From: UBA1756 sp045130235
Lineage (GTDB): Bacteria > Bacteroidota > Bacteroidia > Bacteroidales > WCHB1-69
Length of the DNA stretch: 64,000 bases
Assembly (NCBI GenBank): GCA_045130235.1
Contig: JBGUPJ010000021.1
Location: forward strand, 186,001-250,000
Direction of reading: 5' to 3'
Positions 24,682 through 32,204 of this stretch are shown piece after piece. Under the pieces are notes generated by a model that saw only the letters and a program-made list of their open reading frames with translations, was not told where the DNA came from and did no database searches. A program made the translations under genes and the position numbers. The number at the start of each line of letters is the position of its first letter. Within the stretch, counting starts at the first letter, position 1.

Positions 24682-25800
24682 TTATTTCCCCCGTATCAGA
24701 CGAACCGAATGCTCGTTGCAGGGACTGCTGTAATATAGATATATCGTGCATGGTGTAAAGAAGAGTTCGTCAAAAGTCAGTGTTAATTTGTCTTTGACAA
24801 AAGGGGTTGCACTCCAGTAGTAACCATCGCCTCTTTCTGGTGTGCCGTCACAAAGGCGTCGTCCAGCAGCAGACAGAGTGATGGAGGCTCCGTTCGGACC
24901 GGTGATTTTGTATCCGTTCTCCTCCCATGTCCACTGGCAGGAATTCCGCAATTCTTTCCATTGTTCCGTTGTGGGAATCGCATCCCCAAATCTTATGACG
25001 GCATCATCGTGGGTGTAAAGCCCTTCTTCGTTCAGGTTACACCAGAGTGTTCCACTGGGTAACCCAAGGTCGATATAAGCCTTGGTTTCTGCTACGGATG
25101 TACTTTTGCCACCCTCGGGTGCAGGGTTCGGAAGGAATGATAGTTTGTGAAATGTCCGAGTCTCTTTCCCAGAAGGATGACGATCCAATCCTGTCCAGTA
25201 GAGGCTTCCCTTATACCATGCCAGTGCATTCTCATCATTATAATTCTGCAAATAGGCAGAACAAGAAGTGTATTCACCAAGCAAGCGGATATGGCATTGC
25301 GCAGAGGCATCCACATGCTGGTAAAAAAACAGGTGGACATGGTTGTCACAGTCAAACCCTTTACATCCTACAAAAATTCCATCTTTGCTGTACACTCCAA
25401 AATCACTGCCTGCGATACGGCAGGTATCTGCCACTCCGTTTTCCACAAAAACGGCTTCCATTTCGTTGACATGCCATATCTCGACAATAGTCTCATTGCG
25501 TTCTACAAACATTCCGATGTTCGTGAGCCACAAATCGGTCCAAACATAAGCTGTCTTATCTTCATCATCCAGTGTTTTAAATACCGCAACCTCAGCTACT
25601 TTTCTTCTAGACCAATCCATTGTGTCACGACGGCAATTGTACTCATCTCTATGTTGGACAGCATTTGTCCATTCTTGTTCTGTAATCACCTCATCTTTCA
25701 CTGAAAAGGCGTTAAATCCCTTGAAAATCTGCGCCTGCAACTGGGAACACCAGAGGTGTGATGCTGCAATAATGATACCGAGAAGGATGAACTTTTTCAT
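24682..25800 (-). CDS. secreted protein with C-terminal FISUMP-like region
   Basis: The 372-residue product has a signal peptide (MKKFILLGIIIAASHLWC, then SQLQAQ). Residues ~25-235 are unrecognised and contain several aromatic- and Cys-containing beta strands. Residues ~240-372 resemble the FISUMP type: YIDLGLPSGTLWCNLNEEG, IPTTEQWKELRNSCQWTWEE, SAAGRRLCDG, GYYWSAT and HSVRLIRGK. It is the middle gene of the repeat array, starting 25 bases from repeat copy 3 and ending 33 bases before copy 2. No -7 box fits before it, so it may be read through from the gene at 25891. The function is unknown. Confidence 0.8.
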   Translation of the reverse strand: MKKFILLGIIIAASHLWCSQLQAQIFKGFNAFSVKDEVITEQEWTNAVQHRDEYNCRRDTMDWSRRKVAEVAVFKTLDDEDKTAYVWTDLWLTNIGMFVERNETIVEIWHVNEMEAVFVENGVADTCRIAGSDFGVYSKDGIFVGCKGFDCDNHVHLFFYQHVDASAQCHIRLLGEYTSCSAYLQNYNDENALAWYKGSLYWTGLDRHPSGKETRTFHKLSFLPNPAPEGGKSTSVAETKAYIDLGLPSGTLWCNLNEEGLYTHDDAVIRFGDAIPTTEQWKELRNSCQWTWEENGYKITGPNGASITLSAAGRRLCDGTPERGDGYYWSATPFVKDKLTLTFDELFFTPCTIYLYYSSPCNEHSVRLIRGK

Positions 25801-25825
25801 CTGGGAATGGATTTATGGATGTTTT

Positions 25826-25860
25826 GTTTTAACGCACTCGAAATATCAGGTCATAAAAAC
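25826..25860 (-). repeat. 35-bp array repeat, copy 3
   Basis: Identical to copy 4 over 35 bases. It lies between two genes, 30 bases after the stop of the 25891-26385 gene and 25 bases before the ATG at 25800. Confidence 0.85.
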
Positions 25861-25890
25861 AGGACGTACAATCATGCATCTCTTGATTCC

Positions 25891-26385
25891 TTAGAAATCA
25901 GCGTCCTTGTTCTTCTTCTTCAAATACTGTTCATACAGCGGCTTGCCGATTTTATCCTTCTTGAACTCCCGTTCGTGTTCATACGGGGTAGTGGAAAGCC
26001 TGACCTTCGCGATTCCATTTTTCATAGCCTCCATCTGGGAAGCTTCGATGCAGAATCTCACCGTTGAATAAAAGCCTGAAACCACCTTCGTCTCACCGTC
26101 GCGCTCAACCAGCTTCGATTCAACTTTGCAAACAGGGGTCGAACCATTCAATTTGAAAACAGCTCCGTCAAATGTCCGCACCATCATTGTAGGCTGCTCG
26201 GTGAATTTCGAAAGGTCGGAATCGAAATTCACTTCAATAAAACAACTGTCATTCTGCATCACCACAAGATAGTTCACAACACAGCCTTCCGGGAGGAACG
26301 CCTTGTGCGTGTAGCCGACAGGCTGGGCGACAGACGAGAACAAGCAAATCAATCCCAAAAGGAACGAGAGTAAGATTTTTTTCAT
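25891..26385 (-). CDS. small secreted protein of unknown function
   Basis: The 164-residue product has a clear signal peptide (MKKILLSFLLGLICLFSSVA) and a mature domain with alternating strands (CVVNYLVVMQNDSCFIEVNF, MMVRTFDGAVFKLNG). It closes with a charged tail (KKKNKDADF). No family was recognised. It is the right-hand gene of the 35-bp-repeat array and lies in the same orientation as the other two. Its promoter is not evident in the 37 bases before the repeat. Confidence 0.7.
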   Translation of the reverse strand: MKKILLSFLLGLICLFSSVAQPVGYTHKAFLPEGCVVNYLVVMQNDSCFIEVNFDSDLSKFTEQPTMMVRTFDGAVFKLNGSTPVCKVESKLVERDGETKVVSGFYSTVRFCIEASQMEAMKNGIAKVRLSTTPYEHEREFKKDKIGKPLYEQYLKKKNKDADF

Positions 26386-26422
26386 AATAAATTCATTTAT
26401 AATTATTTACAAATAGAATAAA

Positions 26423-26457
26423 GTTTTAACGCACTCGAAATATCAGGTCATAAAAAC
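26423..26457 (-). repeat. 35-bp array repeat, copy 4
   Basis: Identical to copy 3. It closes the array on the right, 37 bases upstream of the 26385 start. No leftward gene lies on its other side, so it is not simply the 3' end signal of a gene. Confidence 0.85.
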
Positions 26458-26553
26458 CTGTAAAATGGTACTTTTTGTGAATCATATTATTACAACGATT
26501 TTTGTCTAAAAAAATTGTGCGACTTCGCATTTGTAAGATTGCGAAAAATGTGC

Positions 26554-26561
26554 TATTTTTG
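26554..26561 (+). promoter_or_regulatory. promoter of the DUF5689 lipoprotein gene
   Basis: TATTTTTG at -7 with a TTTG about 20 bases upstream (CATTTGTAAG), a good match to the two-part Bacteroidetes promoter. It lies 26 bases before the ATG. Confidence 0.7.
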
Positions 26562-26587
26562 CAGTTCCAATCCTTAAAAATCATGCG

Positions 26588-27370
26588 ATGAAAAAAACGC
26601 TGCTCTTTCCCGTTGTAATTCTGTTTGCACTCGCGCTTTTTGCGGCTTGCCATAAAGAAGAAGATTTTCCGCCAGCCCTCACGCTCGACAAGGAGGCGAA
26701 CATGACGATAGCGGAACTGCTGTCGCTCTACACGGTGAACAACGCCTACAGCTATGTTGAGATACCCGACAGTACGGTGATCTGCGGCATCGTAACTTCC
26801 TCAGACAAAGAGCAGAACTGCTACAAGTACCTCACCATTCAGGATGAAACCGGTGCCATTATGATTGTGATGAAGAACACGGAGCTTTACGACAAATATC
26901 CTGTCGGTGCCAAGGTTTTTGTGGAATGTGGCGACATGGTCATCGGGCACAAGTACCGGAACAAGCAGATTGCCTTGCTGGACGATGGCGCGATGGCCGG
27001 GATTCCGAAAGCGGATGAAGGACGCTATCTGTTCACGGACGGGAAGGCGGGACCGGAGCCGGCTCCATGGGTCATCACCTCGCGCGACCAGATCGACTCC
27101 ACCTATTTCAACCGTCTGGTGCGCGTGGAGGGCGTGCGGATGCAGAACGGCGGCGTGGACACCTACTGTCCCGACACCGTAACCACCTACTGCTCACGCT
27201 ATATGATGCTGGAAGACAGCACCTATCTCACGCTCCGCACCAGTGCGCGGGCCACCTTTGCGGGCGAGCTGCTGCCTGCGGGGCGATGCAACCTGAAAGG
27301 CATCCTTGTCAACTCCAGCAGCGGACCCTTGCTGTACCTCCGCTCGTTGGAGGATGTGGAACAGCAGTAG
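26588..27370 (+). CDS. DUF5689-like lipoprotein with OB-fold-type repeats
   Basis: The 260-residue product has a lipoprotein signal peptide ending in ALFAAC (Cys21). The mature part has two oligonucleotide/oligosaccharide-binding-fold-like halves: VICGIVTSSDKEQNCYKYLTIQDETGAIMI with GAKVFVECGD, and RLVRVEGVRM with YMMLEDSTYL and CNLKGILVNSSSGP. This matches DUF5689 surface proteins of Bacteroidota, whose function is not established. It stands alone on the plus strand between the cassette-like array and the ribosomal protein cluster. Confidence 0.82.
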   Translation: MKKTLLFPVVILFALALFAACHKEEDFPPALTLDKEANMTIAELLSLYTVNNAYSYVEIPDSTVICGIVTSSDKEQNCYKYLTIQDETGAIMIVMKNTELYDKYPVGAKVFVECGDMVIGHKYRNKQIALLDDGAMAGIPKADEGRYLFTDGKAGPEPAPWVITSRDQIDSTYFNRLVRVEGVRMQNGGVDTYCPDTVTTYCSRYMMLEDSTYLTLRTSARATFAGELLPAGRCNLKGILVNSSSGPLLYLRSLEDVEQQ

Positions 27371-27402
27371 GGGAGGAAGCAAAAAAACATCATCCCGCAG
27401 AC

Positions 27403-27429
27403 AAAAAAAGAGCCGCTTTTCAGCGGCTC
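27403..27429 (-). terminator. intrinsic terminator of the infC-rpmI-rplT operon
   Basis: An 8-bp GC-rich stem (GAGCCGCT / AGCGGCTC) with a four-base loop, followed on the minus strand by a run of seven Ts. It lies 34 bases after the rplT stop codon. Confidence 0.88.
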
Positions 27430-27463
27430 CGTATTGCAATTTCTCTATAAAAAATGTGTCGGC

Positions 27464-27808
27464 CTATTTTACGAGGTCAACGATAGCTTTGAATGCCTCA
27501 GGATTGTTCATCGCGAGGTCGGCGAGGGCTTTGCGGTTCAGCTCGATGCCCTTCTTTGCTAAACTGCCCATGAAGGCAGAATAGGACATGCCATATTCGC
27601 GGACGCCCGCATTGATACGGGTAATCCATAAACTTCTGAATGCTCTTTTCTTTGCCTTACGGTCGCGATAAGCATATTGCTGTCCCTTTTCCCAGGTGTT
27701 TTTCGCAACTGTCCAGACATTTTTCCGTTTTCCAAAGTAACCTTTGGTACGGTTCAAAATCTTTTTTCTTCTTGCTTTGGAAGCAACGTGATTGACTGAT
27801 CTTGACAT
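27464..27808 (-). CDS. rplT: 50S ribosomal protein L20
   Basis: The 114-residue basic protein matches L20: SVNHVASKARRKKILNRTKG, KRAFRSLWITRINAGVREYG, YSAFMGSLAKKGIELNRKAL. L20 is essential for early 50S assembly and is known as a translational regulator of its operon in several bacteria. It is the last gene of the conserved infC-rpmI-rplT order and is followed by a terminator. Confidence 0.98.
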   Translation of the reverse strand: MSRSVNHVASKARRKKILNRTKGYFGKRKNVWTVAKNTWEKGQQYAYRDRKAKKRAFRSLWITRINAGVREYGMSYSAFMGSLAKKGIELNRKALADLAMNNPEAFKAIVDLVK

Positions 27809-27891
27809 TTGATGTTCTCCTTTCTTTAAGTCAGCGGTTTTCTTCTAAAAACTCTTGATTTGCTGATGATAAAGTTAATAAATAATGTGAA

Positions 27892-28086
27892 TTAGTAGCC
27901 CAACATGTGTTTGACCGTGTTCTCCATCGTTGAATCAACGAGGGCGCTGTAAGCCAAGTTACGTTTTCTTTTCTTGGACTTTTTGGTCAGAATGTGGCTG
28001 TGATAGGCGTGGTGTCTTTTCACCTTGCCGGTGCCGGTGAGAGAGAATCTCTTCTTAACGGCAGCTTTGGTTTTTACTTTTGGCAT
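27892..28086 (-). CDS. rpmI: 50S ribosomal protein L35
   Basis: The 64-residue basic protein has the L35 signature MPKVKTKAAVKKRFSLTGTG and HSHILTKKSKKRKRNL. It lies between infC and rplT in the usual order, with an 83-base gap before rplT. The gap could hold leader structure, but I saw no clear motif. Confidence 0.98.
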   Translation of the reverse strand: MPKVKTKAAVKKRFSLTGTGKVKRHHAYHSHILTKKSKKRKRNLAYSALVDSTMENTVKHMLGY

Positions 28087-28134
28087 TTTCCAGTTTGTTT
28101 TTAAGTTAATGTATATGAGAAATTTGCAATGTTT

Positions 28135-28695
28135 CTATTTCTTGATGGGGTTGATGACGATGAACATGCGCTTGCCTTCCAGCTTGGGCATCTGTTCGGG
28201 CTTACCGTACTCCTCAACAGCCTGTGCGAATTTCAGGAGGATGAGCTCGCCCTGGTCTTTGTACACGATGGAACGACCTTTGAAGAAGACGCCCACTTTC
28301 ACCTTGCTGCCCTCTTTCAGGAAGCGGATGGCGTGGTTGGTCTTGAACTCAAAGTCGTGGTCATCGGTCTGGGGGCCGAGGCGGATTTCTTTCACCACCA
28401 CCTTCACCGATTTGGCTTTCTGCTCTTTCTCCTTGCGCTTCTGCTCATATAGGAACTTCTGGTAGTCCATGACCTTGCAAACCGGCGGTGCGGCTTGGGG
28501 AGAGATCTCCACCAGGTCAAGCTCCATGCGCTCTGCGATGGCCAAAGCCTCGCGCAATGAGACGATTTGCGGCTCCAAGCCGTCACCTACCACACGTACG
28601 GTGGGAGCGGTGATGTATTCGTTAATCTTGTGTGCAGCCTCCTTTTTTGGCGGCGCGCCCCTTCTGATGACGGGTCTGTTGAATTGTGTTGCGAT
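28135..28695 (-). CDS. infC: translation initiation factor IF-3 with non-canonical ATC start
   Basis: IF-3 binds the 30S subunit, checks the start codon and blocks early 50S joining. Both domains are present (KINEYITAPTVRVVGDG, LDLVEISPQAAPPVCKVMDY; KEIRLGPQTDDHDFEFK, GRSIVYKDQGELIL, LEGKRMFIVI). The first ATG/GTG in frame is a GTG at 28593, which would delete the conserved KINEYI region. Upstream the frame stays open, and an ATC codon at 28693-28695 follows a strong AGGAGG by six bases. This gives 186 residues, the usual length. E. coli infC uses AUU for autoregulation; I infer the same logic here. Confidence 0.9.
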   Translation of the reverse strand: MATQFNRPVIRRGAPPKKEAAHKINEYITAPTVRVVGDGLEPQIVSLREALAIAERMELDLVEISPQAAPPVCKVMDYQKFLYEQKRKEKEQKAKSVKVVVKEIRLGPQTDDHDFEFKTNHAIRFLKEGSKVKVGVFFKGRSIVYKDQGELILLKFAQAVEEYGKPEQMPKLEGKRMFIVINPIKK

Positions 28696-28701
28696 AAGAA
28701 A

Positions 28702-28707
28702 CCTCCT
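28702..28707 (-). promoter_or_regulatory. strong Shine-Dalgarno before infC
   Basis: AGGAGG, six bases before the ATC codon. Such a match is rare in this window, where nearly all genes lack one, and it supports initiation at the unusual codon. Confidence 0.7.
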
Positions 28708-28754
28708 TTGTATTAAGTGTTTATAATTCTTTTTGCCTTTTTAAATTAAGCCTG

Positions 28755-28762
28755 CAAAATTA
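28755..28762 (-). promoter_or_regulatory. -7 promoter box of the infC operon
   Basis: TAATTTTG on the minus strand fits TAnnTTTG and gives a leader of about 55-60 bases before infC. Confidence 0.6.
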
Positions 28763-28832
28763 CATAATTTTTCTTTATCACCATCTATTGTTAAAAAATT
28801 TTTTAAGTGTCTCTGTTTTCGGGATTTTCTTG

Positions 28833-28840
28833 TATTTTTG
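28833..28840 (+). promoter_or_regulatory. -7 promoter box of the pseudouridine synthase gene
   Basis: TATTTTTG, matching TAnnTTTG, 16 bases before the ATG at 28857. An in-frame start at 28788 would precede the promoter and is rejected. Confidence 0.65.
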
Positions 28841-28856
28841 CAAAAATATTTTTACG

Positions 28857-30032
28857 ATGAATAAAAACGATAACTTGCAGAATAAGAGGAGTTTCAATAA
28901 ACAGCGTCCTGGTCGTTCCGGCGATTCCGACAGGGGAGATGCTCCCAAACGTCGCTCTTTCGACCGCCGTCGTGAGGGTGGAGATGCCGCTGAGGGCGAT
29001 GAAGGCCGTGAGAAATCACCCCGCCGTTTCGACCGCAAACCTGCCGGCGGAGGCCGCTCCTTCAACAAGGACCACTCTTTCTTGAAAGACCGCGACCGCA
29101 AGCCTTTCGGCGACAAACCGTTCGGCGACCGCAAACGCTCGTTCTCTTCCGACCGCAAGCGCATTTCCCGCGCCGACGACGACCAGCCGCGCCGCCGCGA
29201 TGTGACCGCTGAGTCCGAAATCCTGACCGAGATTGTCAACAAGCGCCGCAGCGAAGGCCGCTACGCTCCGCAGAAGGTGAAAATTCGCTCGCTGGAATAT
29301 GAGGATCAGGTGGGTCCGGTGCGCCTCAACAAGTATATCGCTAACGCCGGCGTCTGCTCCCGCCGCGAAGCCGACACGCTCATTGCCGCCGGTGCCATCA
29401 CCGTCAATGGCAATGTCGTTACCGAGATGGGCTTCAAGGTGATGCCCACCGACGAGGTCCGCTTCGGCGACAAGGTGCTGCAACGCGAGAAACCGGTCTA
29501 TATCCTGCTCAACAAACCGAAGGACTACATCACCACCATGGAGGATGAGTTCAACCGCAAGCATGTCATGCAGCTCATCAAGGGCGCCTGCAAAGAACGC
29601 GTCTATCCCGTAGGCCGCCTCGACCGTATGACCACCGGCCTGCTGCTGTTCACCAACGATGGCGAGATGGCCAAGAAGCTCACCCACCCCCGCAGCGGCG
29701 TGCGCAAAATCTATCATGTTTCTCTTGACAAAAATCTCAAACCTTCTGATTTAGACAAGATTGCACAAGGCCTTGACCTCGATGACGGCCTCATCCAGGT
29801 GGATGAAATTGCCTACGTGGGCGAGCGTAAAAACGAGGTGGGTGTGACCCTCCATTCCGGACGTAACCGTATCGTGCGACGCATCTTCGAGTCGCTCGAC
29901 TACCAGGTGGAAAAACTCGACCGCGTGGTGTTCGCCGGTCTCACCAAGAAGGATCTTCCCCGCGGCAGCTGGCGTTTTCTTACGCAGGCAGAAGTCAATA
30001 TTCTGAAAATGAGTATTAAAGGAGAAAACTAA
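28857..30032 (+). CDS. rluB: 23S rRNA pseudouridine synthase, RluB/RsuA family
   Basis: The 391-residue product has an N-terminal disordered, Arg/Lys/Asp-rich extension (~1-145, with RRFDRKPAGGGRSF and repeated KPFGDKPFGD-type units). An S4 RNA-binding domain follows (VRLNKYIANAGVCSRREADTLI), then the catalytic domain with the GRLDRMTTGLLLFTNDG motif carrying the catalytic Asp, and VTLHSGRNRIVRRIFE. The enzyme isomerises uridine in rRNA; RluB versus RsuA or RluF cannot be settled from sequence alone. The basic extension is typical of Bacteroidota members. The gene converges on the VanX-type gene 14 bases away. Confidence 0.92.
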   Translation: MNKNDNLQNKRSFNKQRPGRSGDSDRGDAPKRRSFDRRREGGDAAEGDEGREKSPRRFDRKPAGGGRSFNKDHSFLKDRDRKPFGDKPFGDRKRSFSSDRKRISRADDDQPRRRDVTAESEILTEIVNKRRSEGRYAPQKVKIRSLEYEDQVGPVRLNKYIANAGVCSRREADTLIAAGAITVNGNVVTEMGFKVMPTDEVRFGDKVLQREKPVYILLNKPKDYITTMEDEFNRKHVMQLIKGACKERVYPVGRLDRMTTGLLLFTNDGEMAKKLTHPRSGVRKIYHVSLDKNLKPSDLDKIAQGLDLDDGLIQVDEIAYVGERKNEVGVTLHSGRNRIVRRIFESLDYQVEKLDRVVFAGLTKKDLPRGSWRFLTQAEVNILKMSIKGEN

Positions 30033-30046
30033 TTCTCCCCAATCTT

Positions 30047-30802
30047 TTATTCCACAAGTTTTAAGGTAGCTTGTGCCTCTGGACCGCGCATCAGCTCGAA
30101 GTGCCACCACTCCGAACGGATGGTCAGCATCCCATTGTCGGTCATGAGCTTGCGCAGCAGCAGGCGGTTGTCTAACTCCTGCTGACTGATAGCGCCGCTC
30201 TTCACCAGCGAATCTTCATTCGTGATGTGCGCCTCCACCCCAAACCAGTCGAACGGAGTGCCCATGGAAATGGGGTCGCCACGACCGTCCACAATGGTGA
30301 TATCCACTGCTGCTCCGTAGTTATGCAATCCCTGCGCTTTGCGGGGGTCGGCCACATAATAGGTTGTGTTAGTGGCTGTTGCCACCTCCCACATGTCCCA
30401 CTGCACGCTGAGCGGACGCGCTGCGTCATACACCATCAGGCTGTAATCGGGATGCTGCGCCTTGAGTTGTTCCTGCGCTCGTTTCAGCTTGTCGGCCACC
30501 ACAGGCAGCATGAAAGCTTTGTGGATGTCTTTATATAATATAGTATGGGTGAAATTGTCGGGTGTGGAATAGACCAGATGAACCTGAATGGTCGGCTCGA
30601 TTTCCTGAATATCCACCAACCCTAATGCTCGCATGGCCGCCTCAGTCTCGGTGTCGGGAGTGAGTGTGTCAATTTTTGTAACTATTTGTTTTACAGTATC
30701 TTTTTGTGGGGTTGGGTCAGGAGTAGGGAGCTTAGGATGTTTGCAGTTGGTGCAGCATAGAAGTGCGATAATGATGGGGAGGAAGGATAGGATTTTTTTC
30801 AT
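30047..30802 (-). CDS. D-alanyl-D-alanine dipeptidase, VanX-type lipoprotein
   Basis: The 251-residue product carries a lipoprotein-like signal (MKKILSFLPIIIALLCCTNC, cysteines at 16, 17 and 20). The catalytic domain matches zinc D-Ala-D-Ala dipeptidases: VYDAARPLSVQWDMW, GLHNYGAAVDITIVD with the first His and Asp, and SEWWHFEL with the second His and Glu. Such enzymes recycle or trim cell-wall peptides; no vanHA genes are nearby, so vancomycin resistance is unlikely. It follows the MATE gene by 13 bases and is probably the last gene of the serS-TPR-MATE run. Confidence 0.9.
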   Translation of the reverse strand: MKKILSFLPIIIALLCCTNCKHPKLPTPDPTPQKDTVKQIVTKIDTLTPDTETEAAMRALGLVDIQEIEPTIQVHLVYSTPDNFTHTILYKDIHKAFMLPVVADKLKRAQEQLKAQHPDYSLMVYDAARPLSVQWDMWEVATATNTTYYVADPRKAQGLHNYGAAVDITIVDGRGDPISMGTPFDWFGVEAHITNEDSLVKSGAISQQELDNRLLLRKLMTDNGMLTIRSEWWHFELMRGPEAQATLKLVE

Positions 30803-30815
30803 ATTATTGAATGGT

Positions 30816-32195
30816 TTAATAGATTGACGTTGTTGGAGTTTCGGTTTTGGAAGGGTAGGACTGGCGTACGAGTTTGCGGGTTGCGAAGGCCATGACCACT
30901 GCCGTTACCGCAGCGGCACAGAAGTCGGCTGCTGGCATCGACCACCACACTCCGTTGATGGACAACATTCGGGGAAGAAACCAGAGGAAAGGCAGCAGGA
31001 AGATGAGCTGCCGCAGGAGCGACAGGAAGATGGAGACCACGGCCTTGTTGATGGCTTGGAAAAAGGTGGAGGTCACAATCTGGAAGCCGACCACCAGCAT
31101 GGCGGCGCAACTGATGCGCAGGGCAGAGATGGCAGCGCTAATCATCTGTGAATCATCGGTGAAGGCGTGGGCAATCTGCTCTGGGAAGCATTCGATAGCC
31201 AAGAAGAAGGTGGCGCAGATGATGGTCGCCCACAAAAGCGTGAGTCGGTAGGTCTTCATCACACGGTCGTGGTGGCGTGCCCCGTAGTTGAAGCCCACGA
31301 TGGGCTGCATGCCGTGTGTGAGTCCCAGCACCATGGTGACGACCAGTGACTGCAAGGCCGCGATGATACCGTAGGTGGCGATGGCGAAGTTGCCGTATTG
31401 GTCTAATTGTCTGTTAATGAATACATTGATAAGTGATGCGCAGACATGAATGATGAAAGGGGAGAGGCCGATAGCGAAAATGGCGAGTGCGGTTCTGAGG
31501 TGGATGCGGATGAACTTTTTCTGGAAATGGATGCGAGATTTTGACTGGCTGAAGTGCGCCAGCACCCAGCACATGCCGACAAACTGCGAGATGACAGTGG
31601 CGGTGGCCGCCCCGCGCATTCCCCACTCGAAGGCGAAGATGAAGATGGGGGCGAGAATGAGGTTGCAGGCCACGGTGATGAGGATGGAGAACATGGCCTT
31701 GAAGGGGTAGCCGCTGGCGCGCATGATGCTGTTCAGCCCAAACAGAATGTGGGTGAAGAGGTTGCCGGCAAGAATGATCTGGAGAAAGGGCCGTGCGTAG
31801 GGGAGGGTGACCTCATTGGCCCCAAACATCAGCAAGATGGGGTCGAGGAAGAGAAGCATAATAACGGTGAAGGCAATGCTAATGATTATGTTGAGCAGCA
31901 AGGCGTTACCCAATATCAGTGTGGCTTTGTCGTTTTCTCGCTCACCGAGACGGATGGAGGTGAGCGCGGCGGCCCCGGCTCCCACGAGCGTGCCAAAAGC
32001 AGTGGCTAAGTTCATCACCGGCAACGCAATCGTCATGCCAGCCAATCCCAATTCCCCCACAGCATGACCGATGAAGATGCGGTCGATAATGTTGTAAACA
32101 GAAGTGGCCGAGGTGGCGATGATGGCGGGCAGCGCAAACACAAACAGCATTCTGCCGATACTACTCTGCTCCAGTTGTGTTGCGCGGTCGGTCAT
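30816..32195 (-). CDS. MATE-family efflux transporter
   Basis: The 459-residue membrane protein has about 12 hydrophobic helices in two related halves and MATE landmarks: PAIIATSATSVYNIIDRIFIGHAVGELGLAG near the start (read in parts), LVGAGAAALTSIRLG, and in the second half GLTHGMQPIVGFNYGARHHDRV. MATE transporters export drugs or metabolites using Na+ or H+ gradients. It starts nine bases after the TPR gene stop and is probably co-transcribed with it. The substrate is unknown. Confidence 0.93.
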   Translation of the reverse strand: MTDRATQLEQSSIGRMLFVFALPAIIATSATSVYNIIDRIFIGHAVGELGLAGMTIALPVMNLATAFGTLVGAGAAALTSIRLGERENDKATLILGNALLLNIIISIAFTVIMLLFLDPILLMFGANEVTLPYARPFLQIILAGNLFTHILFGLNSIMRASGYPFKAMFSILITVACNLILAPIFIFAFEWGMRGAATATVISQFVGMCWVLAHFSQSKSRIHFQKKFIRIHLRTALAIFAIGLSPFIIHVCASLINVFINRQLDQYGNFAIATYGIIAALQSLVVTMVLGLTHGMQPIVGFNYGARHHDRVMKTYRLTLLWATIICATFFLAIECFPEQIAHAFTDDSQMISAAISALRISCAAMLVVGFQIVTSTFFQAINKAVVSIFLSLLRQLIFLLPFLWFLPRMLSINGVWWSMPAADFCAAAVTAVVMAFATRKLVRQSYPSKTETPTTSIY

Positions 32196-32204
32196 GGAAA
32201 TCGG

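Noticed and set aside
23383..26457. The four 35-bp repeats as a CRISPR array
   Set aside because: Spacings of 1231, 1212 and 597 bases contain whole genes, not short spacers, and no cas genes are present.
23383..26457. A classical integron with attC sites
   Set aside because: No IntI-type integrase is in the window and the ends do not match GTTRRRY/RYYYAAC boxes exactly; only the architecture is similar, so it is reported as cassette-like.
28135..28593. infC starting at the GTG at 28593
   Set aside because: This would remove the conserved KINEYITAPTVRV region of IF-3 and has no ribosome-binding signal; the upstream ATC start restores normal length.
29016..29717. leftward frame opposite the pseudouridine synthase gene
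   Set aside because: The sense strand has S4 and catalytic motifs; the antisense product is Ala/Gly/Val-rich without a recognisable domain.
30047..30802. Vancomycin-resistance gene vanX
   Set aside because: There are no vanH, vanA or vanRS genes nearby; it is a lone lipoprotein-type dipeptidase, common in Gram-negative genomes.
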